A stretch of DNA of 64,000 bases, from positions 40,856,360 to 40,920,359 of the forward strand of contig CM065295.1 of assembly GCA_032871835.1 (NCBI GenBank), written 5' to 3'. Positions 35,101 to 45,764 of the stretch are shown here, one piece after another. The notes under the pieces were generated by a model, which was not told the DNA's origin, ran no database searches, and worked only from the letters and a program-made list of their open reading frames with translations. A program made the position numbers and the translations under genes. Each line of letters begins with the position of its first letter. The stretch's first letter is position 1. Origin of the DNA: Dipteronia dyeriana. Its lineage: Eukaryota > Streptophyta > Magnoliopsida > Sapindales > Sapindaceae.

Positions 35101-36299
35101 TTTTCTTTAGAACCTAGACATGCTAACATATGTAAATATGTTTGGGGTTCCAGCCTTCCAGGTAGTACTAGAACAACAAAAAATCTGAATGACTATCTTT
35201 CTTGTTTGCACTTCCCCATCTCAAGCTATGGAATACTGGAACAAATGTACAGAAGATAGGTGTCGTTCTGAACAATCTGGCTAGAATAGATCACATACCT
35301 CAAGGGTTTTATTCAGTTCATCCTCAGAATGTTCAGTGCTACTACCGTGCTCAGTATGATGAAGTGAAGAAAGCATTTCCCAAGAAAACAAGCACGAGTC
35401 AATGTCCAGCGTAGCAGCTTTCCCTAGTCTTTCCCACAAACTGATTTCGGGAGCCTGCTCAGCAGGCAGAGAACCTTTAGAATCAACAAGTGATTCTCCT
35501 GCACTGAATTGGAAACCATGGAAACAACTCAGTAACGGAATGGTAGAACACAAGGCACATAGTTCCTCAAAATTACCCATTTTCTATAGGAAAAGGATTG
35601 TAATTCATGGAGGGCTAAAATATTTGCAAGAGATATCAAACAAGTATTTCGCACCCAACAAATATATTCAATAATGCTATCTATAAACAACAAGATCATA
35701 ATCCAATTGCAAGTTAATTAAATTGAAAATGCAGAGAATGACAGACCAAATAGGCATTGTGACGGGCCGGTGTGGGCGGCGGGGGAAGCCAGAGGAGCGG
35801 TATTTGCCACTGCGTTTACGAACCAGTTCCAACCATTGGGTGAACCGATAGGCCGGACCTGCTGTGATATCTCCCAACATATACAACACCTGCATTCGTT
35901 TTTTTTTCCTTTTCTTTTTATCATTATCTTAACATTCAACATTGTCTTCCCACAAATTTCTGAATCAAATCTTATAATAAATAAAAGAAACAGAGAAAAT
36001 CATACCCGGGAAGTGACGGTTAGAGGCAATGGTGGCTCTGGGTCGTCAGATCCCAGGTCCGGCTCCTTGTCTTCGTCTTTTTCCTGCACATACAGTCATA
36101 AGCAAACCAAAAAAGCAATTATGATCCAACAATGTGAGTCCCCAGTTCCAGACGGAAAATAAAAATGTGTGTGATGTGTGTGTCTACCAAGTGTAATGAT
36201 TTGGGTTGAAAAACGAATAAAATGAATAAAGGTGATAGACTGATGAACCTGGGCAGCGTTGATGATTGCAAGAGGTGCTTCTTTAAGCTCTTTTGCCAT
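29188..36299 (-). CDS. PHS1: Dual-specificity phosphatase/atypical kinase PHS1
   Basis: PROPYZAMIDE-HYPERSENSITIVE 1 homologue. In Arabidopsis it binds MAP kinases, regulates cortical microtubules, and has an actin-fragmin-kinase-like domain that phosphorylates alpha-tubulin under stress. Exons from the start: 36299-36249, 36083-36006, 35889-35747, 35503-35299, 33937-33761, 33678-33518, 32662-31591, 30857-30711, 30585-30358, 29876-29719, 29539-29188. They sum to 2772 bp and 923 residues (Arabidopsis about 929); all donors are GT. The MAPK-docking segment LVRKRS is at 65-70. The kinase-like region covers about 160-420, with [14 protein letters not shown] encoded in exon 7. The phosphatase domain is C-terminal with [10 protein letters not shown]; Cys788 and Arg794 form the HC-x5-R site. 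A CxxC...H segment and an Ile/Leu-rich tail ([13 protein letters not shown]), resembling a nuclear export signal, follow. It converges on ClpC. No lesion is seen. Confidence 0.95.
34330..34990 (+). pseudogene. LINE reverse-transcriptase 3' fragment (zf-RVT) in PHS1 intron 4
   Basis: On the + strand, antisense to PHS1, the segment reads '[13 protein letters not shown]' (about 34457-34495). After a stop it reads '[16 protein letters not shown]' (about 34607-34655). This is the typical zinc-binding zf-RVT tail of plant LINE pol proteins, where the consensus has W-K-x-K-V-P-x-K followed by H-L-F-x-H-C. A poly-T tract at 34860-34875 follows. It is short, stop-ridden and clearly old, and it lies wholly inside an intron (33938-35298). 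Confidence 0.6.
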
Positions 36300-37072
36300 T
36301 TTTTTTTTCTTTTTTTTTTCTTTTTTTTTAATTTTTTTTGGGGAGGGCAGTACTGGAGTCAATTATAGAGAGAGGCGCTGTTTACTTTTTTTAGAGATGG
36401 GGTTTTGTAAGCAAGAAAAAAGAAGCACTTTTTGGGGTGGGGTTGGCGCGGTTCGATTGGTTTCTAAGCAACAAAGAAGTGTTGAGTTTTCATTTGTGTC
36501 GTTTCACTGTGTGTTGGGGTGGTTCATTGGTTCTGGTCTGGTTTGCCGGCAACGGAAACGGTGGTTTTTTTTTTCGGTTGTTCAATCATTACTTGTGTTA
36601 GTTACTTGGTCATGCTCACATGGAGCAGTGCTGATGCTTTATTGATTTTTTTTTTCTTTCTTTAAATAAATTAGTTTATTAATTATTAAATATTATTAAC
36701 TTGCTCTTCTTTTTTATATATATATATATATATATAAGTATTACTATTTTCGGTTCGAATTATATATGGGTCATTGAATTTAAAAATTTAATTTAAAAGA
36801 TGTTTGAGTAGTGCTAAAACCCAATAAAAGGAAAATCAATCTGAATTTATTATTTTGTTTCTACGTTTATTGTGATTAAAGAGAATAAATACACTTTCTA
36901 ACATTCATCGTAGAGCAAATTGCATTCAACATTCCTCAGGTTTGATCACTTATATCCAAAAGCAACTTTATTCACGTTTAACTGTTGACTAATTTTTATC
37001 TTTAAACGACTAAATTACCTCTAATTCTCAAATTAAATTAATAAAAAAAAACAAAACACTTAAAAAAAAAAT
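36300..37072. other. PHS1 upstream region and intergenic DNA
   Basis: Directly upstream of the PHS1 start (36300-36340) the transcribed strand is almost pure A with a few G. Further out there is no protein-like sequence. The open + strand frame across 36259-36645 is a by-product of the poly-T run. A (TA)n run lies at 36715-36737. Confidence 0.5.
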
Positions 37073-37457
37073 GATCTTTACCACCTATCTCAAACATGGG
37101 CGGTAGAGATCAAACAAAATTTTTAATAATTGAAAGTTTAATTTAATTTAAAAATATATAAATTAAAAGAGAAACATAAATTTAAAACAAAACTATTTTT
37201 TAAAGGAAAAAAATATATATCATTGTTTGTGCAGGTGAGATGCATAATATGGTCTCCACACCTGCACATACATTGATATATATTTTTTTTTTCTGGTTTT
37301 TCAAAATTATTTTTTATTTTTGCTTATTAAAATGTTTTGTTTTTAAATTTCTGTTTTTCTTTTAATTTATATATTTTTTAATTCAATTCATTTTTCAATT
37401 ATTTAAAATTTTATTAGATCTCCACCATCCATGTGTTCAGATGAATGGTGGAGATCC
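37073..37457. mobile_element. Foldback (MITE-like) element, 385 bp
   Basis: The two halves are imperfect reverse complements. The left arm runs from GATCTTTACCACC at 37073 through the A-rich stretch to about 37250. The right arm runs from about 37255 to GGTGGAGATCC at 37457. The centre reads GTGCAGGTG...CACCTGCAC. Each outer end is itself a small dyad of about 40 bp (37073-37111 and 37417-37457). The transcript or single strand could fold into a hairpin with arms of about 170 bp. No ORF. I could not establish a target-site duplication. Confidence 0.7.
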
Positions 37458-38699
37458 ATTTTTTTAATATATATATATATATATATTTATTAATTTAATT
37501 TAGGAATCATAGGTAGTTTAGTATTTTAAAGGTAACAAGTCAACAATTAAGTTTGTTTTAAAGATAGGAAATATGAGTGTCAATTAATGATAAAATTATT
37601 TTTAGGTATAGGATATCAAACCTCGTTAAGGTTTAGTGCAATTTGTTTATCCTTTTATAGTATTTTAACATGTTCACTTCATATTAACATTACCATTTAT
37701 ATATTTATCAAGTTGTGTTTATTAATGTTTATGTTTTACGTTTTAAATATAATTTTATTTTTGAAATGTTACAATAAATCAAGGAGTACAACTCAGGCCC
37801 ATAACTTTGTGTTATGGTGTAGTCGGGGAGTTATCCAACCTCATACAATGAACTTCAAATATAATTTTAGATTTTATTAAGAACCAACCCATTTTGAAGG
37901 ATCAAATTTAAGGATGATAATTTGATTCGCACCTGTGGACACCTACCTGAATCCGACCCTAAAGGGTCGGGTTTGGGTGGTGATTATATGATCTGCAAAC
38001 GGGTATTGGTTTGAAATTCAAACTCGTAGCGGGTTCGAGTGCTGGTGTGAATATGTTAAAAAAAAAAACCTAAACCCGCACCCATGAACTCGCGTGATTT
38101 AAAAAAAGGACTTCAATTCTTTCGGAGTGCGTTTGGTATGTGGACGGGATAAGACAGTTGTTCTGTATTGTGTTTAGAATGTTTGAGACATAACTATTAA
38201 TCATACTGTTATATGTTTGGTATAACTAGGACATGACAGGACAAGAGGTTAAAATGATTAGAATGCCCCTTATATATGTTCCAGAATAATTTACTTTCAA
38301 CTCGAACTCAAAATATTCATGTAATAATAGAAGTATATATTATATATATAAGAGTTATATATATATATATAATAATTACAATATTAATACACACATATAT
38401 ATATATATATATATATATTATAATATACAATATTATGTACAATATTTATATATAATAATTGATGATATAATTATATATATAATATTATAATTGATATTAT
38501 TATATATAAATATTATATATATATATATATATATATTATATTAATATGATAAATATAATATAAATTATTAATATATAATATATATCATATATAATTGAAA
38601 CAAATATTATGGTGTGTATATTTTTAATCTGGGGGGGTGGGGAATAAATTTTAAACAATTTTATCCAATTTTAATTAAATGTCAAGTTTACGAAAATGC
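37458..38699. other. AT-rich intergenic DNA
   Basis: No gene is recognised. It contains (TA)n at 37467-37487 and a compound AT-only tract at about 38333-38610 that could form many hairpins. A stretch at 38125-38245 (GTTTGGTATGTGGACGG...GTTTGGTATAACTAGG) resembles the terminal region of hAT-type small elements. Confidence 0.45.
38333..38610. repeat. AT-rich low-complexity tract
   Basis: Almost pure A/T over about 280 bp, with several (AT)n runs and near-palindromes such as ATATTATATATAATAT. Confidence 0.9.
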
Positions 38700-39540
38700 C
38701 CCTAGCTAGTTACAATAAAATTACAAGTGTAAAAATACGGAAATATAAACGACACTTGAGATATACGTGGAAACCCTCCAAATGGGAAAAACCACGGGTT
38801 GATATGTACGCCACACACGAACCTCGAATCCACTAATGACAAGAGAATTACAACCTAATCCTGGTTTAAATTCACCACCATTACCTAATCCCGGTATAAG
38901 TGAACCTAGTCCATCTTGCTTGTGATTTAAGCTACCTACTCCCGGAAGCAACACAAGACTTACTTCTCAATAAAGAGATAAAGTGTCATATGTGAATATG
39001 TGATGATATTCAATGAACAAACAAGGCTATGAAACCCTATATGCTTATCTAGGATAATGAGATGATAAATAATGCAATCCTAGATATCAAGTGCTAAATG
39101 ACATGTTCAAGAAGCTTAGCTAACCATAGATTAAACAATCATATGAAGCTATCACAATACAACACTCAATCATGGCATCACAACAATCTCTAATTTGTAT
39201 TTAGAAAATCTTCTAAGAGCATACAAATAATTAAAGAGAAGGTTTAGCAAGTAAAACACTTAACTTGTAAGAAGATAGTGAAGAACTTACCAAACAAGAT
39301 GTGATGAAGCAACCCTATCCATTGATGCACTCTAAATGAACTTAGATGATACAAGATGAAGTTTTGATGCACATGGGAATGCTTTGAGTGATTAAAAATG
39401 AGTTATTGAAAGTGTTTTTCCTTTGAAATGTGTTCTAAGGAAAATATTTGATGTTCTGAACTCTTACACGACCTTAAAGCACTGAGTTATATATATATAA
39501 GATCCAAACAAAGTGAGGTCGTTTTAAAGAAAATCTTGAA
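38700..39540 (-). repeat. Probable LTR remnant
   Basis: At 38765-38798 the sequence ACGTGGAAACCCTCC...GGGAAAAACCACGGG repeats the hairpin module seen in the Tat-1 and Sirevirus-like LTRs. Read on the minus strand, a TATATATATAA box lies upstream at about 39487-39502. Order and orientation fit an LTR read on the minus strand. I see no partner copy, so the boundaries are guesses. Confidence 0.4.
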
Positions 39541-39570
39541 TAAAATTTGTGTTGTTTATTGTTTAAACCT

Positions 39571-40383
39571 ATGGCCGTTATGGAGGTATCAGATCTATTT
39601 CCAGAGCTTGAACTGCTGGCTAGAGCCCCTTCAATCCAAAAAGACTCTCAAATGTTCGAATCCCAAACCAGTAAAGAAATCTTATGCCCAAGCAATCTCA
39701 TCCGCCATTGCCCCAGTGTCTTTAGCTCCGAAGAAAAAAAGTGATTATGTTGCAGTCAAAGTCAACCCAAAAGCTTACGAAGAACGATTGAAACTTTGCA
39801 GTTACTCTCTTATTGGTCGAGTCGTCTTGTCAAAGGGAGAGGAACCATGGAAGGCATTGGCTCTTAAAGAAAAACTTCAATCTATTTGGAAATTGAACTC
39901 TCAATGGCGTCTCATCTCTTCTGGGCGGGGATTCTTCTAGATTCTTTTGAATTCTGAGGAAGATAAAGCAAAATTTTGGGGCATCAGACCACTTCATTTG
40001 AAACATGGAACTCTAAGGCTTCATTCACGGACTCAGAATTTTAATCCCAACACACAGCGCACGCTAAATGCTTAAATATGGGTGCGATTTTATGATAGAC
40101 CTTGGGAGTTTTGTCACCCTCAAATCCTTTCAGACATGGCACATGGGATCGGAATTCCTCTAAAATTTGACAAAGCTACCCTGGAGGGTGATTATGGCCA
40201 CTTTGCTCACATGTTGAGTGATGTTGATCTTTCCAAGCCTTTGTCTAATTCCATCGTGATAGAGGTTGGGGAAGATTGTTTGTTTCCGACTCTCTTCTTT
40301 AAGAATGTTCCAAGTTTTTACTCAGGTTGTTGCTCTTTTGTTCATTCGGTCGTTTCATGTCACCATGTGACTAGATTTACAGG
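39571..40383 (+). pseudogene. DUF4283/zinc-knuckle ORF (LINE ORF1-like), 5' part
   Basis: Reading frames on the + strand join into the familiar plant DUF4283 protein: 'ILLNSEEDKAKFWGIRPLHLKHGTLRLH' (about 39940-40025) followed by 'WVRFYDRPWEFCHPQILSDMAHGIGIPLKFDKAT' (40079-40180). Next is a degraded CCHC knuckle, 'YSGCCSFVHSVVSC' (about 40318-40360), in which the first Cys is Tyr and the Gly before His is Val. This protein family is encoded by ORF1 of plant LINEs and by their relatives and binds nucleic acid. At least one frameshift (near 39660-39680) and two stops (39938, 40072) break it. The Tat-2 element interrupts it at 40384; it resumes at 58531. Confidence 0.75.
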
Positions 40384-41561
40384 TGTTAACAAAAAATTCA
40401 CTCGGGGTGAGGAATTTCAGTTAGCACCCTCGAGACCATTACCATAGAGGAGACGACCGGGGTTGATACCTTTGGTACCAGGTTCATATATTTGATGGTG
40501 AAAATGATAAAGAATGTCAGTAAGAAATATTAAGACAAGTAAGGAAAAATGACACTAATTTTATTATTGAATCGTATGGTGTACACAAAAGTCATTCAAA
40601 CGATCCAAGTCATTCTTGGGTACAATGGGTATGGTGGCTTCGTGCCTATTGAGAAGTAGATAGCAATGGTGGCCGTGTTTTGATCACATAATTTAGGCCG
40701 AGTCAAAACTCTTTTCTCATTTTCTCTTTTTCTCTACCCCCCTCTACACCGTGCATGCTCGTGCTTATTATACACAGTCCAACTATGTTAAACATGTGAC
40801 TCTCCTGCCATTATTTTCTTAATCAAATCCCTATTTTTCGGGCGGTATATGCCTTTTAAATGTCATTGACTTTGACTTAATAACCGTCCAAGAATATCTT
40901 GGATGCAGATAAGTTTGTTTCCTTTTTGGACTCAATCACTTGCCCTACATATACGCAGTGTTTCAATGTAATTTGGAGATTGTAAGTGATCATGTATATT
41001 ACCCTGGTGAGATCCATCATAAAGGTCACAGAATATGGCACTCACTATTTTGAAAGGCGAGGTAGATCCGTACTTTTGTCTTGATATTAGGAGTTCGATC
41101 AGACATTTCCAAGTCCCTTTTGGAGCTTAAAATGTCTGTGTTATCGATGACAGAGCTTCTGCGAGCTTCCTCCTACCTGTATAGATATATATGATTCTTC
41201 CCCCAGTAAGGAAGAGAAATACTCTGATACGAGCTTGGTGCCTTGCAGGTTTCTCTTTGTGTCGAGAGAGGATGGCGGGCTTCGAGGGAGGTTGCGAGGT
41301 AATTCTGACCTCGGGGAGTCTAGGTCGCCCTGTATCGGTCTTATCCTGGGTTCTTATTTCGGTGTTAGGAGCTCGATCTGACCATGTCGAGCTTTACCTA
41401 GGGTATTCCCAGGGCACGTCGACCTTTCCTTGCTTATGCGGGGTCGCCCAATAGCTCGACCCCTGGAACTGTGGTACCAAGATAGGTAATCTCGATTTCA
41501 GACCCGGGCTAGGAGAGTGGGAAATTCCCTTTTGGTCTCTAGCCAATTTTGGCTATTAACA
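40384..41561 (-). repeat. Tat-2 LTR (3' LTR in element sense)
   Basis: It starts TGTTAACAAA and ends CTATTAACA on the + strand. It matches 57356-58530 throughout, and more distantly the LTRs at 59054-60265 and 60419-61269. Confidence 0.9.
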
Positions 41562-41580
41562 GAAGTCCCCTCTGACTTGA
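41562..41580 (-). other. Tat-2 polypurine tract
   Basis: The minus strand reads AGAGGGGACTTC immediately before the LTR start TGTTAATAG. The same sequence occurs at 60266-60280 beside the related LTR. Confidence 0.7.
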
Positions 41581-42956
41581 ACACCGGTGATTGAGTTGGG
41601 GTCAGAGTCAGACTTTGTTTTAATTGGGAAATTTTCCCTCCATTGTTGTTACCAGAATCTTGGTGAAAATCCTCTCATTAAATGCATGAGTGACGTGGCG
41701 AGCAGAGACCGGTCCATTTCTCAAGATAATTTGGCTGCGTTACGCCAACTCCCGGGATTCAAGGTAATCTCCACCATAGATTTTGCTTCTGTGTCCCCGA
41801 CTTCACTCTTTCATTCACTTCTATTTAAACCCAACTATCTCGTTGTCGTCTCCACGCTTTCCTCTTTTTCAAATTTCAAATTTTCAAAAAGAAGAAAACT
41901 TCCTCTCATTACCTTCTTGAGCAACCATATTTTCTTTCGTCTGACTAGAAAACTCTTTCTACCATGTCAAAAACCAGTCGCGATTCTGTTGATTCCATAG
42001 TAGATGGCGAGGAGTTTGCTAGTCTCATCCATGGGAAATTGGTGCGAAGGAACTTTGACAGTGATGATTCTCCTCCCAACCCGCAATGTCACCGATCAAA
42101 TAGAAACGTGGCTATTGGGATCGGGTTCTCTAACAGACCTGATAACCCTCTAAATTTGTTCGATGAAGATTCAGATAGGGAACCCAAAGATGCTGCCATT
42201 GTTGAGAAGGGCACAACTTTAGTTGCTGGTCATTCTTTGGAGAAGTTTCTTCCCTATGACTTTAGGGTCATCCAGGACTCTATCAGGGATACGAAGTCGA
42301 TTGATCGTCTGAGGTCCAAGTATGTCATTCTTGATAGTGTTTCCATCTCCGTTCCCTCCAGGAATTATGACTTTTTCAATCCTCTTAAAGGCATGCTTCC
42401 AATTCAAGTCGCAGCTCTCGGGAATGGGGTCAGGCTTCCTCTTCATCCCGCCCTCAGACGAGCTCTCAATGCCTTACAGCTAGCTCCTCTACAGTTGACG
42501 CTTGGCTTTTGGAGACATTTAATCGGCTTCCTCGTGCTGTTGAGGGAACAATGCTAGCTGAGCAAAGTTGCTAGGGAGCCCAAAGCAGAGGAGTTGGCAT
42601 ATCCCCTACAGATTGGAAGCTTTTCTGGTGCCCCCCGAGGTTAGTTCTATGTGAAAGCTAAGAACAAACTCAACTTCATTATTCCCGGCGCTTCTAAGAC
42701 GGACCCCACCTAGAAGGAGGAATGGATTTTGGCAGGGGATAATTGGGGAAGCTCGATCTTCAGCGGGTATAAGTTCGAGGTCCATACAGCTTTTAGTGAC
42801 AAACCCTCGTGGGACAAGGATTCTTTACCCACTGAGTCTGAAACAATCTTGAAGGTCATCCTTGCCAGGAATTATCTAAACCTAAAGTTTCCTACAGCTG
42901 ATCCCTATGATCCTCGTAGGGTGAATCGATACCTATGAATTTCTGCTGCTAACCCT

Positions 42957-43038
42957 CGTAAGTAAAGTAACGCTGAGCCATCTCATTCCATTTTATTGGC
43001 TAGCTTGGTTATGAAACCTTTCTCTTTCTTTTAACAGA
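42957..43038 (+). other. Candidate spliceosomal intron in the Tat-2 antisense gene
   Basis: Donor CTC|GTAAGT and acceptor TTTTAACAG|AT, with a TTTCTCTTTCTTTT tract before the acceptor. The position, after the conserved block, matches the candidate intron 3346-3420 in Tat-1. The frame does not join cleanly here, probably because of a later indel. Confidence 0.5.
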
Positions 43039-43598
43039 TTTTGTTGTTGCCCCAGCTTCCCGCAAAGCCCAGCAAGCTCGCACCCATCCCCTTCCTGCCT
43101 GATTTACCCCAGAGTCCCTTTGGCTACCTTAGAGAAAGGGGGCCAACTGTTCCAGCTGGGGCTTCATCTACTCCTGCTCCGGCTCCTGCTCCTGCTCCGT
43201 CCCCTTCTCAGCTTAGGCCCAAGATAGTGCTCATCGCATCGCAATCTACCAAAGTACGGAGCAAGGGGACCTTCGTTTCTCATGCTGTTGATGCAACTAT
43301 TTTTGCTCCTTCTTTTGTTACCCTCATTGTTACTGCTGCTACTCCTGCCGCCCCTGTAGTTAACTTACCGGATGTTTCTACACTTCCATCTCTGTCCCCG
43401 ATTCCTCGAGCTTCAGAGGACCCCGAGACTAGTGTTGAGGAGGTTTCTCCCGTTTGCCCATAACATCGACTGAGCTCTACCATGCTTGACGAGGTCTTGG
43501 AGCAGTTTGTTGCATCCTGCTCAGGTGTCAATCTTTCCCTGATGGCTTCAATGCCTGTAGACATCTTGATCACCAAGGGGACTGCTTTTATGGTCAAG

Positions 43599-43675
43599 GT
43601 AATCATTATCTTTCATCTTTTCTTATAACGGCTAGCTTGATCGTTTTCTAACTTGAACTTTTTTTCAACCTGTAG
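43599..43675 (+). other. Candidate in-frame intron in the Tat-2 antisense gene
   Basis: Donor AAG|GTAATC and acceptor AACCTGTAG|GC over 77 bp, AT-rich and T-rich toward the 3' end. Removing it joins two open segments in phase 0 and continues into a coiled-coil. Confidence 0.6.
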
Positions 43676-44829
43676 GCTTTCAAATTCAACGTGGCCATGG
43701 GTCACCAGGTGGCCTCTCTTCGTGACAGTGCGGCTAAAGCTGAGGCTGAAGCTGAGAGGGTCATGGGGTTACTAGCGCGAGCTTAAGCTTTGGTGCATGA
43801 GATAACATCTAGCCAGATGGGGATGGAGGCAGAGCTAACCGAGCTTCACTACGACTATGAGTGGTTAAAATGTTCATTTGATCAAGAAACCCTTCACTCT
43901 GAACGTCGGGCTAGGCAAAGGGACACTTGGAAAGCTGAGGCTAAGATGTTAGACATCGAGAACCAGACCCTGCATGCTTAGGTAGCCAAGTTGCAAGCTG
44001 AGGTGGATGCCTCCTTCAGTGATGGGTAATTTTATGCCTCCTTCCAGGTCAGTGAAGCTCTCCCACTTCCCTTCGATATATCCACTATTACCAATTGGGA
44101 TAGAGAGAAGATCATGACTAAGGTCGCAGAGATGTCTCGTCCCGATGGTGATGAAGTGTGCCCTTCTAGCATGGTTAGAGACGGGAAACTTTCGGTTATG
44201 GTATATCTTCATCCTCATTCTTCTTTCCTTCCAGTATCAGGTCTTGGAGAATCCTCATGCATGGTTCAGCTCATGCAGTCTGAAGGTGTTCGACCAGAAG
44301 CACGGGAAGGTACTAGAGACCATTTTGAAGAATCCTCTAGAACAGAGGTGGAGGTTACACAGAGCGGAACAGAGGCAACAACTAACCTTATAGATGCAGC
44401 CATTACCCCCAGAGGTTATGGCCGTAGTTAATGAGGTCTTGGAGGAGGACCATTCGGAGCAGCAGGCAGATGAGAAGCCTCAGGAAGAAGAAGGAGTAGT
44501 TGAAAGAGACAACCATGGCGATCAACCGCTGGATGGAGGGGATGCAGGTAAGGGTCAGCCTGAAGGAAGAACGGGTGAAGAAAATCGAAAGGATGCTGGA
44601 GCTTGATGCCTTCATTGATAACTTGTTTTGATTGCCCAGAAAGGAGGGTGGGCCCCTGCTTTATTCATGACTAGTTCAATCAGTTCTTTTTTTTTTGTTT
44701 TCCATTTATGTAGCCTTGAACCTGGGGTTGGGCTCCTTGTTCGATGGATGTAGCCTCTTTGAGGGAATATGCTCCTTTCTGTTAATGAAAATTGGTTTTT
44801 ATTTCTTTCATGCTTACTTTGATTAATTC

Positions 44830-45042
44830 TGATCACGGACTTCAAACTCGGTTGTAAATTTCTTACTTGATTTTTGACCTCTACCTCGATACGGCCTTTA
44901 GAACAATCCTGACTCAATCAAATTTGGTAAAGAAGAACTCCTAATCTTGTATCTCGCATCCTTGATGATTCCTCGTTTAAACTTTAACCTTGTTATGGCA
45001 ACCTCAGTCAATAAACAAATCAGTGTTAAAGCTTAGATCCTT
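44830..45042. other. Tat-2 spacer
   Basis: No coding signal. It lies between the antisense gene's 3' end and the tandem repeat. Confidence 0.4.
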
Positions 45043-45400
45043 CTCGGGGGTTGTGATCTGACCTAGGCGTCAGGAGGGCTATTTAGCTATATCTTGATCT
45101 CGAGATTTGGATGTCACCTATGCTCTTATACTCAGACATTTCTTGGGGGTGGTAGCCTGAACAAGGTATCAGGAGGGCTATTTAGCTATATCCTGGTCTA
45201 GAGATCTGGATGGTAACTATGCTCTTACACTCAGACCCTTCTTGGGGGTGGTACCCCAACCAAGGCATCAGGAGGGTTATTTAGCTATATTCTGGTCTCG
45301 AGATCTGGATGGTTACTATGCTCTTACACTCAGACCCTTCTCGGTAGGGATAGTGCCTGACCAAGGCATCAGAGATAGTGAGGGGGCTTCCCCGACTGAT
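45043..45400. repeat. 99-bp tandem repeat, 3' untranslated region of Tat-2
   Basis: Units start at 45043, 45142, 45241 and 45340 with CTTGGGGGTGG or CTCGG. They share CAGGAGGGCTATTTAGCTAT and GCTCTTACACTCAGACC. Three full copies and a partial fourth. The spacing is exactly 99 bp. Confidence 0.9.
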
Positions 45401-45544
45401 CTCTAGTCTCGAGACGATTATTGAGAATTTGCTCGTGGAAAACGTACTTATATACGGAGAAATTAACAGCTCATGGAGAATACAATCAGAGATGGAGAAA
45501 TTAACAATAGACTTTATTGATGATAAAAATGGAGTACGTTGTTG

Positions 45545-45764
45545 TTAAGAATTTTATTAAAACCTAAATGGAGGTAGCCCGCTCAGGAGTCCATTGCTTA
45601 GGGATAGAATTTCCTCAAATGCTCAACATTCTAGGTGTGGTCGATAGGTCGACCGTCAATGTCTTCGAGCTTGTATGCCCCATTGTGGACCACCATCTTT
45701 ATCAAATATGGCCCTTTCCGGTTGGGTCCTAAGACTCCATCAAACCTTTTTTGGGTGTTCAGAG
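45545..45764 (-). pseudogene. Tat-2 integrase C-terminal end
   Basis: The minus strand reads 'LNTQKRFDGVLGPNRKGPYLIK', then 'GAYKLEDIDGRPIDHT', a stop, and 'NVEHLRKFYP', the typical C-terminal tail of plant Ty3 integrases. Its upstream continuation is at 51618, beyond the nested insertion: '...KEGDLVLRKVTL' joins to it. Confidence 0.85.

Larger units (their letters stand above)
41822..44800 (+). pseudogene. Antisense extra gene of Tat-2 (putative gypsy-type transposon protein)
   Basis: A transcription unit on the + strand, opposite to gag-pol. A TATA-like TATTTAAAC (41822-41830) and a CT-rich leader precede an ATG at 41964 (context ACCATGTC). The first ORF (197 codons, to 42557) contains '...RLPLHPALRRALNALQLAPLQLT', the PF04195-like signature. 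After a stop it continues to 42938 with '...DNWGSSIFSGYKFEVHTAFSDKPSWDKD'. A candidate intron spans 42957-43038 (GTAAGT...TTAACAG). Next is a Pro/Ala-rich segment (43041-43463). A second intron, 43599-43675 (GTAATC...CCTGTAG), keeps the frame between '...GTAFMVK' and 'AFKFNVAMGHQ'. A coiled-coil tail follows. An AATGAA-type signal lies near 44783. Stops at 42555, 43461 and 43784 and frame changes break this copy. Function unknown. Confidence 0.65.

Noticed and set aside
36259..36645. 128-codon + strand ORF with a Phe-rich N-terminus
   Set aside because: It is created by the poly-T run complementary to the PHS1 leader and shows no family resemblance.
43280..43606. Minus-strand Ser/Thr-rich ORF
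   Set aside because: It is the complement of the Pro/Ala-rich segment of the antisense gene and lies between pol and the 3' LTR with no domain.
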